NCBI GenBank assembly: GCA_035604335.1
Contig: DATNIT010000136.1
Coordinates: 51,461-115,460, forward strand
Source of the DNA: DASZHJ01 sp035604335
GTDB taxonomy: Bacteria > Pseudomonadota > Alphaproteobacteria > ATCC43930 > CGMCC-115725
Length of the DNA: 64,000 nt
Reading direction: 5' to 3'
Below, piece after piece: positions 17,368 to 26,104 of the stretch. Every line of letters begins with the position of its first letter. The first letter of the stretch is position 1. The notes below the pieces were generated by a model. The model was given only the letters and a program-made list of their open reading frames with translations. It was not told where the DNA came from and searched no databases. A program made the translations under genes and the position numbers.

Positions 17368-18057
17368 ATGAGGCGCATTCTGACGATCATTATCGCGGCG
17401 TTGGCGCTCGCGGTGCCGCAGATGGCGTGGGCCCAGGCCAGCAGCGAGCAGGCCGCCGTCGACCGCGCGGCAGCCGCTGTCGAGTCGCTGCGCACCGGAC
17501 CCGGCGCCCCGCCCAACATGGGCGAGCTCCTGCACAAGGCGCGCGGCATCATGATCTTCCCCGAGCTGGTGAAGGCCGGCTTCATCTTCGGCGCCCAGGG
17601 CGGCAGCGGCGTGCTCTTGAGCCGCGACCCCGCGACCAACACCTGGAGCTATCCGGCGTTCTATGTGTTCGGCGCGGGCTCCTTCGGGCTGCAGGCCGGC
17701 ATCGAGATGTCGAAGATCGTGTTCATCGTCATGAACGACAAGGCGCTCAACGCCCTGATGTCCGACGAGTTCAAGGTCGGCGCCGAGGCGGGGATCGCGA
17801 TCGTCACCATCGGCGCCGGCGCCGAGGCCTCCACCACCAGCGCCGCCGGCGGCGATATCTATGCCTTCGCCCAGTCAATGGGCTTGTTCGGCGGCATCGC
17901 GCTCCAGGGCGGCATCATCAAGCCGCGGGTGGTCTATGATCACGAGTACTATGGTCCGACCGTGAAGGCGGAGGACATCGTGCTCGGGCTAACCGCCAAG
18001 AATCCCGGCGCCGACGCGCTCCGCAACGCGCTCGCGCAGGCGTCCGGCGGCCCGTAA
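17368..18057 (+). CDS. Secreted SYLF/YSC84 lipid-binding domain protein
   Basis: 229 residues. A signal peptide (RRILTIIIAALALAVPQMAWAQA) is followed by the SYLF (YSC84/BPSL1445-like) domain: LLHKARGIMIFPELVKAGFIFGAQGGSGVLL, FYVFGAGSFGLQAG, VFIVMNDKAL and the AFAQSMGLFGGIALQGGII block. Related proteins bind phosphoinositides in eukaryotes; in bacteria they are periplasmic or outer-membrane-associated with unclear roles. AAGGAGG ribosome site. It converges on the Cdh gene across a strong nested palindrome. Confidence 0.88.
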   Translation: MRRILTIIIAALALAVPQMAWAQASSEQAAVDRAAAAVESLRTGPGAPPNMGELLHKARGIMIFPELVKAGFIFGAQGGSGVLLSRDPATNTWSYPAFYVFGAGSFGLQAGIEMSKIVFIVMNDKALNALMSDEFKVGAEAGIAIVTIGAGAEASTTSAAGGDIYAFAQSMGLFGGIALQGGIIKPRVVYDHEYYGPTVKAEDIVLGLTAKNPGADALRNALAQASGGP

Positions 18058-18083
18058 CGCTTTCTTATTTGGATTGAGAAGCG

Positions 18084-18171
18084 CCCCCTCACCCTCCCCT
18101 CTCCCCGTCGGGGAGAGGGTTGCGGAGGCTTAGCGAGCGAGAGCGAGCTTAGCCGAAGCTGGGTGAGGGGG
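18084..18171. repeat. Nested palindromic intergenic repeat, also a likely bidirectional terminator
   Basis: Outer 11-bp perfect arms CCCCCTCACCC (18084-18094) and GGGTGAGGGGG (18161-18171) enclose a 10-bp hairpin CCCTCTCCCC-GTC-GGGGAGAGGG (18097-18119). The segment between holds repeated GCGAGC motifs. It lies between convergent genes. The CCCTCACCC/GGGTGAGGG outline is that of a family of dispersed repeats common in Alphaproteobacteria; a partly similar hairpin sits at 56929-56948. Confidence 0.75.
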
Positions 18172-18198
18172 ATGTTTCCAGCTACTCGAGCCTCGCTT

Positions 18199-18945
18199 TT
18201 AAGAGGGCGCCTCCGCGCAGCCGGCGATCGAGATGGCGCGGAGCTGGTCGGGCGAGAGCTTGGGGTGCTCTACCTGCAGCTCTTCGCCGCTCGCGCGGTC
18301 CATCCCGCCGACGTGGTCCGTGAGCACATAGAAGCCGCCGCGGGGATCGCCAGCCACCACGATGGTCTCCTCGCCGATCGCCCCCTCCGCCCGCGCCGCT
18401 TCCGCGGCAAACAGGTTCATGCCGCTGAGCCGATCGATGTGGCGCACGGCGTAGCGGTGGCCGGAATACGTCAGCTCGGACGCGCCGGGAGCGAGCTTCG
18501 CCTCGACCTCCGGCCGGACGCGGTCGATATGGATGTGCAATTGGCCGTCGCTGCGCCCGCGCATCGAATTGATGGCGAGCGAAATCTCGCCGTCGGGAAT
18601 CTCGCGGCCGGCGAGCCTCGAGACGCAGCGCCGCGCGGCCCAGGCCGCCGCGAAATAGTTCGGCGCGTCCGGCGCCTCGATGCGCGGGTCCTCCATGCCC
18701 CAACGCCGGTCGGTCGCCACCAGCAGCACCTGCGTGGGGCCTCGGATGTCCTTGAGCAGCGCGTAACCGCGCGCCCTGTCCGTGAGGAAGCACGCGGGAT
18801 CGCCCGCATCATGCTGGGGTGCCATGCAGTACTGCACGATGGGCCAGAGCACGCTCATAGGCTCGGCCGCATTGGCCCCGGCGGGCGCGTCCACAGCCAA
18901 CGCGAGGATCGAAAGCAGAAGCGCGAGGCGCAGGCGGTCGCTCAC
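18199..18945 (-). CDS. cdh: CDP-diacylglycerol diphosphatase
   Basis: 248 residues. An N-terminal hydrophobic signal/anchor (RLALLLSILALAVDAPAGANA) is followed by the Cdh domain: LLKDIRGPTQVLLVATDRRWGMEDP, then the HIT-like QLHIHIDRVRP catalytic histidines (about residue 137) and FYVLTDHVGG. The enzyme hydrolyses CDP-diacylglycerol to phosphatidate and CMP at the membrane. The order IESP-like segment, HIHID and final H matches the family, although the first segment is shortened. It starts 1 bp before the stop of the upstream HD gene, so the pair forms an operon. Confidence 0.85.
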   Translation of the reverse strand: MSDRLRLALLLSILALAVDAPAGANAAEPMSVLWPIVQYCMAPQHDAGDPACFLTDRARGYALLKDIRGPTQVLLVATDRRWGMEDPRIEAPDAPNYFAAAWAARRCVSRLAGREIPDGEISLAINSMRGRSDGQLHIHIDRVRPEVEAKLAPGASELTYSGHRYAVRHIDRLSGMNLFAAEAARAEGAIGEETIVVAGDPRGGFYVLTDHVGGMDRASGEELQVEHPKLSPDQLRAISIAGCAEAPS

Positions 18946-18946
18946 G

Positions 18947-19786
18947 TCAGAGCGCGCCGTGATGCTCCTCCGCGAAGACGTGGGCGTAGAGATTGGCGAT
19001 CCACTGCTTGCCTTCCTGCGTCACGCGCAGATAACGCAGGCCATCGACGATATAGGGTGTGACCGCCTTCCAGAAGAAACCCGGATAGGCCGCGCGCAGA
19101 TCGCCGGCATTGCGATAGCCCAGCTTCTCGCTGGTGCCGGTCTCGCTGAACTCCGCGAAGAGCGCGGGGATCTTGCGGATATAGTTGGTGTCCGCGAGCT
19201 GGCCGATGAGGTCGGCGGCGCGCACCAAGCCCGGATAATCCGCACGGTTCGAATGCTCGTCGTCCGTCGGGACGGGAAACCGCGTATGCTCGATGTTCCC
19301 CTCGATCACCAGAGTGTCGATCGGCGTCAGGCTGACCTTGCCGAAGCGCTCGCGCACGAACAGCTTGGAGCGGTTGACGTGATAGGGCGTGAGCGCGGCG
19401 TCGGTGGCGCCCGGCGGCAGCTCGGTGGTCTCGCCCTTGGCATTCATGACGTAGCGGCCATCGCCGTCGCCATGGCAGACGCCGCGGACGTAGCCGATGT
19501 CATGGCAGAGCAGCGACACCATGAAATGCAGCCAGTCCCGCGGCGTGACGCCGCCCTGGGCGATGTGCTTGCCGCGCAGGATCTCCTGGCCCACCAGCGT
19601 CACCATGATGGTGTGGTTGACGTCGTGGTAGGGCGCGTCGGAGTTCGCGATGTTCTCCAGTGCCACCCGGCCGATGAAGCCGATGATGCCGGGATAGCCG
19701 GGCTCCAGCAGCCCATAGACCCGTTGATACATGGTCTGCAGCTCTTGGACGAAGCTGTCGATCACGAGCGCGGTCGGGTTGAACAT
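18947..19786 (-). CDS. Npun_R2479-type HD-domain metalloprotein
   Basis: 279 residues. The HD signature is split: YHDVNHTIMVTLVGQEI (first His), HFMVSLLCHDIGYVRG (HD), VIEGNIEHTRF (third His) and DYPGLVRAADLIGQLAD (final Asp). The FNPTALVIDSFVQELQTMYQRVYG start is typical of a cyanobacterial/proteobacterial family named after Npun_R2479, whose activity is unproven. A phosphohydrolase or metal-dependent oxygenase would fit. It lies immediately upstream of cdh in the same operon. Confidence 0.8.
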   Translation of the reverse strand: MFNPTALVIDSFVQELQTMYQRVYGLLEPGYPGIIGFIGRVALENIANSDAPYHDVNHTIMVTLVGQEILRGKHIAQGGVTPRDWLHFMVSLLCHDIGYVRGVCHGDGDGRYVMNAKGETTELPPGATDAALTPYHVNRSKLFVRERFGKVSLTPIDTLVIEGNIEHTRFPVPTDDEHSNRADYPGLVRAADLIGQLADTNYIRKIPALFAEFSETGTSEKLGYRNAGDLRAAYPGFFWKAVTPYIVDGLRYLRVTQEGKQWIANLYAHVFAEEHHGAL

Positions 19787-19918
19787 GGGTGGCTCCCCCT
19801 TGAGATGGGTGTCGGGTGCGAGAGCGTGCCACGGACGAAAGACGAGGGGCGATTATATCAAGGGAGCTTAGCCTCTGGCCAATGACCCCTGCGTGACGGC
19901 TTTCGCCCGCGCTCGCGC

Positions 19919-20422
19919 CTAGTCGGCCGGTGCCGCCAGCTTCTTGCGGTAGCCAAAGGATTGATCGAAGCGGCCGAGGATGTAGTCGCCGGCCCGCACG
20001 GGCTCGTAGCGGCAGTCCGCCTCGGCGGTGCCGAGCTCGCGGGGATCGACCACGGTCGCGAAATTCGGGTCGAAGAAGGTCGCGATGGAGTGGCGCTCGT
20101 TCCCGGAGCGATTGATCACGCGGTGCTGGGTCGAGCTGAACCGGCCGTTGGTCCAGCGCGCCAGCAGGTCGCCGACGTTGATCACCAGCGTGTCCGGGAT
20201 CGGGCGCGCGTCGATCCAGCTGTTGCTCGCGAGACTCTTCACCTGCAGGCCGCCGTTGTCGTCCTGCCAGAGCAGCGTGATGCAGCCGTAGTCGGAGTGC
20301 GGAGCCACGCCGAACTGGTCGGCGTCGCTCGCGGGCGGCTGCGGCGGGTAGTAGATGATCTGCGTGCGCTGCAGGGGCTTTGTGTATCGGGGTGCGAAGA
20401 ACGCCTTGTCGAGGCCGAGCTC
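19919..20422 (-). pseudogene. 2-oxoglutarate/Fe(II) oxygenase (IPNS family), N-terminus lost
   Basis: About 167 residues of the catalytic C-terminal half are readable from GLDKAFFAPRY through VAPHSDYGCITLLWQDD (metal His/Asp), LVINVGDLLARWTNGRFSSTQHRV (third His) and the RHSIATFFDPN substrate block to the stop. About 150 residues normally present upstream are missing. Homology ends at about 20422, where it runs into a plus-strand permease that also lacks its N-terminus. A GTG at 20306-20308 could start a short product, but that would be incomplete. Deletion or assembly join. Confidence 0.8.
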
Positions 20423-21046
20423 ACGATCTTGGTCTCGCTGCTCTCCTTCGGCCTCGCGATCATCGTCGGGCTCCTCGTCGGCATCGCGCGCATCTCGCGG
20501 TTCTGGCCGCTGCGCGCGCTCGCCACGCCCTACGTGCAGTTCATCCGCGGCACGCCCCTGCTGCTGCAGCTCTTCTTCATCTACTACGTGCTGCCCTATG
20601 CCGGCCTCGTCCTGTTGCCGTTCACGTCGGCGGTCTGGGGCCTAACCCTCAATTACAGCGCCTACATGGCCGAGGTGTTCCGCGGCGGCATCCTCGCGAT
20701 CCCCAAGGGCCAGTGGGAGGCCGGCCTCTCGGTCGGCATGTCGCGCCGGTTGCTCCTGCGGCGCATCATCCTGCCCCAGGCGCTGCGGATCGTAGTGCCC
20801 GCGATCGGCAACTTCTTCGTCTCGATCTTCAAGGATTCCGCGCTGGTCTCGGTCATCACCATGAAGGACCTCATGTTTTCCGGTGAGATCCTGGCCGCCG
20901 CCACCTTCAAGCACTTCGAGATCTTCGCCGAGGTGGCCGTGATCTACTTCCTGATCAGCTATCCCACGGCGAAGTTCGTCGAGTATATTGAGGCGCGGCT
21001 CGATATCTCCCGTGCCAAGCATGTCGAGGCCCAAGCCCGCGGCTAG
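20414..21046 (+). pseudogene. Polar amino-acid ABC transporter permease, N-terminus lost
   Basis: About 210 residues beginning at AELTILVSLLSFGLAIIVG. They contain the HisM/GlnP signatures FIRGTPLLLQLFFIYYVLP and the EAA loop (EVFRGGILAIPKGQWEAGLSVGMSRR), ending in two further membrane spans. The usual start and first 20-30 residues are absent, because the sequence switches to the antisense of the truncated oxygenase near 20410. No binding protein or ATPase is adjacent, so the transporter is not complete here. The open frame continues upstream only as a shadow of the oxygenase. Confidence 0.75.
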
Positions 21047-21076
21047 GCCGGTCGCCCGAGAAAGGAATCGTCACCC

Positions 21077-21676
21077 ATGTCCAACCGCCTCGCCCCCGCG
21101 AAACGCACCGTGAGCTATATCCGGATGGAGGACGGCACCGCCGAGGACTACGCCATGGTGGCGGAGCTGGCGAAGCCCTTCGTCGCGGCGACCGCGGATC
21201 GCGTGCTGGGCTACCTTCCGCAGCTCCGCCACAGCTACGAGGGCGACCGGGTCGACCGTTACGAGCATTCGCTGCAGACCGCGACGCGCGCGCTGCGCGA
21301 CGGCGCCGAGGACGAAGTCGTCGTGGCGGCGCTGCTGCACGACATCGGCGACATGCTGGCGCCGGAGAACCACTCGGACTTCGCGGCCGCGCTCCTGCAG
21401 CCTTACGTCAGCCGCACGACCCATTGGATCGTGAAGCACCATGGCATCTTCCAGGGCTACTACTACTTTCATCACTACGGCAAGGACCGGAACGCCCGCG
21501 AGCAGTTCCGCGGCCATCCCGCCTTCGAGAAGACCATAGAGTTCTGCGCCAAGTGGGATCAGACGGCGTTCGATCCCAACTACGACACCATGCCGCTCAG
21601 GGATTTCGAGCCGATCGTGCGCCGCGTCTTCGCCCGCCCGGCGTGGAGCGCCGAGGGACCGCCCCTTCCGGCCTAG
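21077..21676 (+). CDS. HD-domain protein, PhnZ-like oxygenase candidate
   Basis: 199 residues. Metal-ligand spacing is that of HD-domain mixed-valence diiron oxygenases of the PhnZ/TmpB type: YEHSLQTATRAL, VAALLHDIGDMLAPENHSDFAAALL, THWIVKHHGIFQGYYYFHHYG and a late KWDQTAFDPNYD aspartate. A conserved tyrosine and glutamate precede the first histidine. PhnZ-type enzymes cleave organophosphonates; a simple phosphohydrolase is the alternative. No phosphonate genes lie nearby. It starts 30 bp after the truncated permease. Confidence 0.75.
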   Translation: MSNRLAPAKRTVSYIRMEDGTAEDYAMVAELAKPFVAATADRVLGYLPQLRHSYEGDRVDRYEHSLQTATRALRDGAEDEVVVAALLHDIGDMLAPENHSDFAAALLQPYVSRTTHWIVKHHGIFQGYYYFHHYGKDRNAREQFRGHPAFEKTIEFCAKWDQTAFDPNYDTMPLRDFEPIVRRVFARPAWSAEGPPLPA

Positions 21677-21722
21677 AGCACCGGTTCACCTCGGCTCACG
21701 CGGACGGGCGGAGGGCGATCGG

Positions 21723-22018
21723 ATGGACGCCAAGTCCAGCGCAAGGCACTGGCGAGCCGAGCTCTCGCGGCTGTCCGGTCCAGCGTTGCGCGAAGCCTTG
21801 GTGGAGCGCCTGCAGGCGGCGACCGCCTCGGCGCTCGGGCTGCGCCCCGGCGATATCCGGGTGGATTTTGTGAATCCGGATCCGTTGCCGCTCTTCGTGC
21901 TGCTCGAGGCCCAGGCCGTTCGGGAGCTCGGGTTTTCTCTCCGCCAATGCGACCTCCCGCATTGCCACTCGATCGTCGATCTCGCCGAGCATCTGGCGGG
22001 CGAGGTGCCTCTCCCCCC
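21723..22018 (+). pseudogene. ACP-like N-terminal domain, out of frame with the following sulfotransferase
   Basis: About 98 residues. The four-helix outline of an acyl carrier protein is visible (LREALVERLQAATASALGLRPGDIRVD, then LLEAQAVRELGFSL, then HCHSIVDLAEHLAGEV). The conserved serine for phosphopantetheine is not where expected: the segment reads DPLPLFVLLEAQ. The frame is lost at a run of seven C (22013-22019). Removing one C would fuse it directly to the sulfotransferase frame. Past this point the same frame continues only as a shadow of that gene. Either a broken fusion gene or a homopolymer sequencing error. Confidence 0.55.
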
Positions 22019-22032
22019 CACCGACTGCACCG

Positions 22033-22965
22033 ATGGGCGATCTCTACGAGGAGGGCACAAAGGTTTCGGAGGTCTCCCAGCGGCGTTTCGATACGGTGCT
22101 CGATCGGCCGATGGTGTTCCTGCTGTCGCCGCCGCGCTCGGGATCGACCTTGCTGTGCGCCATGCTCGCAAGACATCCCAAGCTCTACGGAGCGTTGGAG
22201 CTGAGTCTCTTGCCGTTCGACTCCATGGGCGCGCGAGGGCGGCAATTCGACTTGGACGGCCATCCGTGGAAGCGGCTCGGGCTGTTTTCCGCGATCAAAG
22301 ACCTCACGGGCATGACGAGCGAGCAGGCCACGCAGAAGTACGCGAGGCTGGAGGAGCGCGCCATCGCGGTGTCCACCGTTTATGCCCGATTGCAGGAGCT
22401 CGCGGAGGACCGGATCCTGGTCGACAAGAGCCCTATATATGTCCTGCGCCCGGATTCGCTCGTTAACGCCGAGCGCCTATTTCGGTCTCCGCGATACATT
22501 CACCCGACGAGGCATCCGGGCGCCGTCATCGAATCGTTCGTACGAATGAGGTTCCACCGCCTCTTCGAGCGGGGCGGACCGGGCTGGGACGAGAATCCCT
22601 GGATCCTCGGCGAGAAGGTCTGGACCAGCGCAAACCTGCACGTCCTGCGCTTTCTCCAGGGCGTGGACCCGAACCGTCAGCTCAGAGACTCTTATGAATC
22701 GCTCGTCGCCGACCCCGCTGCGGTCATCACCGGCATCTGCCACTTTCTGGGGATCCCGTTCGATGCGGGTCCGCTCCAGCCCTATGCCGGCCTCGATGCG
22801 TCTCTTGGCGGCACCGAAGATCTCAGGGCGGGAGACCCGGGCTTCTTCACTCATTCCGAAATAGAAGCGGAGCTGGCGTCGGAGTGGCGGCGTACCTTGC
22901 CACCTCACCCGTTCGGCCGGATCACGCAGGAAGTCGCCGCGGCTCTCGGCTACTCAGTTCAGTGA
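22033..22965 (+). CDS. PAPS-dependent sulfotransferase family protein
   Basis: 310 residues. The PAPS 5'-phosphate loop MVFLLSPPRSGSTLLCAML (about residues 26-44) and the 3'-phosphate segment YIHPTRHPGAVIESFVRMR (arginine and serine) are well formed, followed by QLRDSYESLVADPAAVITGICHFLGIPF, typical of bacterial sulfotransferases linked to polyketide or peptide assembly. The ATG at 22033 is usable, but no strong ribosome site precedes it. The frame upstream suggests a native N-terminal carrier-like domain (see 21723-22018). The substrate would be a hydroxyl of a lipid, peptide or small molecule. Confidence 0.85.
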   Translation: MGDLYEEGTKVSEVSQRRFDTVLDRPMVFLLSPPRSGSTLLCAMLARHPKLYGALELSLLPFDSMGARGRQFDLDGHPWKRLGLFSAIKDLTGMTSEQATQKYARLEERAIAVSTVYARLQELAEDRILVDKSPIYVLRPDSLVNAERLFRSPRYIHPTRHPGAVIESFVRMRFHRLFERGGPGWDENPWILGEKVWTSANLHVLRFLQGVDPNRQLRDSYESLVADPAAVITGICHFLGIPFDAGPLQPYAGLDASLGGTEDLRAGDPGFFTHSEIEAELASEWRRTLPPHPFGRITQEVAAALGYSVQ

Positions 22966-23068
22966 CGTGCGGCCGTTTCCCCGCGCCGAGGACTCCGTTC
23001 TGCGACCGTCGCCGGTGCCGGCGAGTCCGCGCACCCAGTGAGTTAGCCGTGGATGATCGCGTGGGTGA

Positions 23069-23515
23069 TCAACCCTTGGCGCGAATGCTGTCCAAGACCG
23101 CTTGCGAGGGCTGGCCGTCGACCGTCATGCCGTTGTCCTGCTGGTATTTGCGGATCGCGGCCGCGGTCTTGGGACCCATCCGGCCGTCCGCCGCGCCGGG
23201 GCTGTAGCCCAGGTGCTGCAAGCCGGTCTGGATGTCGCGCACGGTGGCGTTGCCGGCGGAGCCGCCGGTGCTGCTCTTGTAGACGGGCTTGCCGACATTG
23301 ACTTGGCTGGGCGTGGTCAGGACGCCCGTGGCGGCACCTGCGGCGCCGCCGATCAAGGCGCCGCCCGCGGGACCGATGGGGGTCACCGCGCCAATGACCG
23401 CCCCCGCGCCCGCGCCGATCGCCGCCCCGCTCAACCCGCGCTCGCCCTGGGTTTCGCCGCAGGCCGCGAGCGCAAGCGAGAGACCCACGGACGCGGCAAC
23501 CATTGAGATTTTCAT
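23069..23515 (-). CDS. Lipoprotein with glycine zipper and peptidoglycan-binding domain
   Basis: 148 residues. A signal peptide ends in a lipobox (ALAAC), followed by a glycine-zipper stretch GAAIGAGAGAVIGAV...GGALIGGAAGAA (residues 30-62) and a PG_binding_1 domain (VRDIQTGLQHLGYSPGAADGRMGPKTAAAIRKYQQDNG, residues about 92-135). It is predicted to sit in the outer membrane and contact peptidoglycan. No partner gene is adjacent. Similar zipper-lipoproteins are common in Alphaproteobacteria. Confidence 0.88.
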   Translation of the reverse strand: MKISMVAASVGLSLALAACGETQGERGLSGAAIGAGAGAVIGAVTPIGPAGGALIGGAAGAATGVLTTPSQVNVGKPVYKSSTGGSAGNATVRDIQTGLQHLGYSPGAADGRMGPKTAAAIRKYQQDNGMTVDGQPSQAVLDSIRAKG

Positions 23516-23705
23516 GTTCGCCTCCGCACCGGATGATCCTATAGGTGACGTGCGGACAAACTTATTCGTTGGCTGGTTGAAATCAAGTGTGTCTGAAAAA
23601 GGTCACCCGACGGTGCCAGCCGGCTGGGCTCCGCTGTCCTGTTTTCGGGGCCGCGGAATTTGGCTCAAGCGATCGGCCGAGCTGGCACCGTCTGCGCCGG
23701 AGACG

Positions 23706-23942
23706 TTAGCCGACCTGACGCGCCCCGGCGGCGAGCCCGCGCAGTTGCCTCGTCAGCGCCTCGGCCTGGCTTTGCGCGGTCTCGAGCCCGGCCGTCATGA
23801 ACAGGAACTCGGCCGGCGTGGTCCAGCCGGGCTTATGAATGACGCGCATGAGCTCCTCGGTCTGGTTGTCGGTCGCGAGCTTCGCGATCGCTTGCTGAAG
23901 GCCGCGGATCTGGGTCGCGAGTTTATCGATGTCGTGTTCCAT
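23706..23942 (-). CDS. Small coiled-coil hypothetical protein
   Basis: 78 residues from the ATG at 23940-23942 with a GGAGAG site. Amphipathic helices (EHDIDKLATQIRGLQQAIAKL and TAQSQAEALTRQLRGLAAGA) flank a hydrophobic stretch, HKPGWTTPAEFLFMTAGLE. The length and outline are common among uncharacterised alphaproteobacterial proteins. The longer upstream frame to 24041 runs into the promoter of the divergent DUF1989 gene and is not used. Function unknown. Confidence 0.6.
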   Translation of the reverse strand: MEHDIDKLATQIRGLQQAIAKLATDNQTEELMRVIHKPGWTTPAEFLFMTAGLETAQSQAEALTRQLRGLAAGARQVG

Positions 23943-24097
23943 GGCGGTCTCTCCATCGAGTTTGGGACACCGCGAGCATGCGCCTGGCGGCACGCATTGG
24001 CGTGTGAGGGGGATCACATCCGCGGTTCTCATTGGGAACATTGCGAGCCGCGGCGCGAGACCCTACCCTGAGCGCGGGCTCAGGGAGGCTTCGGCTC

Positions 24098-24868
24098 ATG
24101 GCGGGGATCGTGCTGGACGGCGATGGCGTCACGGATGAGGAGCGCGCGGAGCGCTCGCGCGCGCTCGCGTCGGAGAAGCGCGCGGAGGCGATGAAGCGCA
24201 TGGCCGAGGTCAAGGCGCGCGTGGGCGGTGCGAAGCTCGGCCGCGCGCTCCAATTTCCGGGCACGACGCTCAGCGACCGCGTGGTGGAGCCTGGCCCCTA
24301 CACCCGCGTCATCCGCGCCGGCGATCACTTGCGGATCATCGATCTCGAGGGGCAGCAGGCCGTCGACTTCCTGGTCTATGACGCCGCTGACCACGCGAAC
24401 CGCTACAACGCCGCCAACACGATCAAGCTCAACCGCTCGATCTATGTCGGCGCGGGCTTCAAGCTCTATTCCGATCTCGGCGATATCCTGATGACCGTGG
24501 CCGAGGACACCGTCGGCCGCCACGACACCATCGGCGGCTGCTGCAGCGCGGAGAGCAACTACGCGCGCTACGGCATCAAGGGCACGGCGAGCTGCCGCGG
24601 CAATTTCATCGCGGCGCTCGCGGAGCACGGCATGGACGGGCGGGACATTCCCGCCAACATCAACTGGTTCATGTACGTGCCGGTGAAGCTCGACGGCACG
24701 ACCGAGATCGTCGACGGCCGCTCCGAGCCCGGCGACTACGTCGATCTGCGCGCGGAGCGCGACGTGCTGGCGGTCATCTCCAACTGTCCGCAGCTCTACA
24801 ATCCCTGCAACGGCTGGAACCCCACGCCGGTCCGGATCATCGAATGGCGCCCGAAGAGCGCGCCCTGA
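24098..24868 (+). CDS. DUF1989/urea carboxylase-associated family protein
   Basis: 256 residues from the ATG at 24098 with an AGGGAGG ribosome site. The DUF1989 domain is unmistakable: LRIIDLEGQQAVDFLVYDAADHANRYNAANTIKLNRSIYVGAG, HDTIGGCCSAESN, the ANINWFMYVPV segment and the SNCPQLYNPCNGWNPTPVRI end with the paired cysteines. Members accompany urea carboxylase or guanidine/amine degradation, where they act as accessory carboxyguanidine deiminase-type subunits. Here the partner is instead a class V aminotransferase 17 bp downstream. Its substrate is unknown. Confidence 0.88.
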   Translation: MAGIVLDGDGVTDEERAERSRALASEKRAEAMKRMAEVKARVGGAKLGRALQFPGTTLSDRVVEPGPYTRVIRAGDHLRIIDLEGQQAVDFLVYDAADHANRYNAANTIKLNRSIYVGAGFKLYSDLGDILMTVAEDTVGRHDTIGGCCSAESNYARYGIKGTASCRGNFIAALAEHGMDGRDIPANINWFMYVPVKLDGTTEIVDGRSEPGDYVDLRAERDVLAVISNCPQLYNPCNGWNPTPVRIIEWRPKSAP

Positions 24869-24885
24869 AGGAGGAGTTCGTTCCT

Positions 24886-26034
24886 ATGTTGCCGTCGCAA
24901 CGCCATCTCTTCGATATTCCCCGCGAGGTCTGTTACCTCAACGCCGCGGCCTGGAGTCCTCTGCCGCTCGCGACCCAGGAGGCCGGACGCGCCGGCGTCG
25001 CGCGCAAGGGCCAGCCCTGGACGCTCGATCCCGCCTTCGCGGGGCAGCAATACGAGCGCGCGCGAGCCGCGGCGGCGCGGCTCATCAACGCGGCGCCCAC
25101 CGATGTCGCGCTGATCTCGTCCGTGGGCTATGGCGTCGCCACCGCGGGCAAGCTGCTGCGCGTCCCCAAGGGCGCGCGTGTGCTCCTGCTGGAGAATGAT
25201 CACACCTCGCCGGTCCTGGAGTGGATGAGCCGCGCGCCCGCGGAGGGCTTCACCGTCGAGGTGGTGCCGCAGCCCGGGGATAGCGACTGGACCTCGGCGC
25301 TCCTCGCGTCGATCGAGCGTCCTGGCGCGCCGCCGGTCGGGCTCGCCTCGATCTCCTCGGTGCACTGGTCGGACGCTGGCGCGGTCGATCTCGACCGGGT
25401 CGGGCATGCGTTGCGCCGCCAGGGCGCCGCCTTCCTGGTCGACGCCACCCACGGCGCCGGCGTCATGCAGCTCGACGTCGCGGCGCTCGATCCGGATTTC
25501 CTGGTGTTCCCGACCTACAAGTGGGTGCTCGGTCCCTATGGCCGCGCTTTCCTCTATGTCCCCAAACGCCGCCAGGAGGGCGTGCCGCTGGAGCAGACCT
25601 CCTACGGCCGGCGGGCGATCGGCTCGGAGAGCACCGAATACATGCGCGACACCCGCTACGTCGCCGACGCGCGGCGCTTCGACATGGGCGAGCGCGACCA
25701 TTTCGTCTCTCTGGAGATGGCCTCGATCGGCATGGAGATGATGGCGGCGTGGGGCCAGCAGGCGATCCAGGAGCGCCTGCTGATGCTGACCGATCGCCTG
25801 GCCGATGGGCTGCGCAACGCCGGCGTCGTCCTGGCCGAGCGCCGCCTGCGCGTGCCGCATATCCTCAGCCTGAAGTTCCCGCGCGGCATCCCGGAGGGGT
25901 TGATCGAGCGCCTTGCTGCGGAACGCGTCTACGTGGCCCCTCGCCTCGGCCGCATCCGCATCAGCCCGCACGTCTACAACGACGAGACCGACATCGACCG
26001 CTTCATCGACGTGTTCCGAAAGCTGGCGGCCTGA
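24886..26034 (+). CDS. PLP-dependent class V aminotransferase/desulfurase-fold enzyme
   Basis: 382 residues from the ATG at 24886 with an AAGGAGG site. Class V fold segments run CYLNAAAWSPLPLATQEAG, then VLLLENDHTSPVLEWM, LASISSVHWSDAGAVDLD, the aspartate in AFLVDATHGAGV, and the Schiff-base lysine in FPTYKWVLGPYGRAF (about residue 212). No cysteine motif typical of cysteine desulfurases is seen, so it is probably a lyase or aminotransferase on an unknown amino compound. It follows the DUF1989 gene in one transcript. Confidence 0.85.
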   Translation: MLPSQRHLFDIPREVCYLNAAAWSPLPLATQEAGRAGVARKGQPWTLDPAFAGQQYERARAAAARLINAAPTDVALISSVGYGVATAGKLLRVPKGARVLLLENDHTSPVLEWMSRAPAEGFTVEVVPQPGDSDWTSALLASIERPGAPPVGLASISSVHWSDAGAVDLDRVGHALRRQGAAFLVDATHGAGVMQLDVAALDPDFLVFPTYKWVLGPYGRAFLYVPKRRQEGVPLEQTSYGRRAIGSESTEYMRDTRYVADARRFDMGERDHFVSLEMASIGMEMMAAWGQQAIQERLLMLTDRLADGLRNAGVVLAERRLRVPHILSLKFPRGIPEGLIERLAAERVYVAPRLGRIRISPHVYNDETDIDRFIDVFRKLAA

Positions 26035-26104
26035 GACAAGCGCCGCGGCGGCTCGTGGCCGCCCTTGATCGGTGCGCACTCTTGGACGGGGCAGATTGAG
26101 AGCG

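Noticed and set aside
18084..18171. CRISPR array
   Set aside because: Only nested palindromes of one element; no regularly spaced repeats with spacers.
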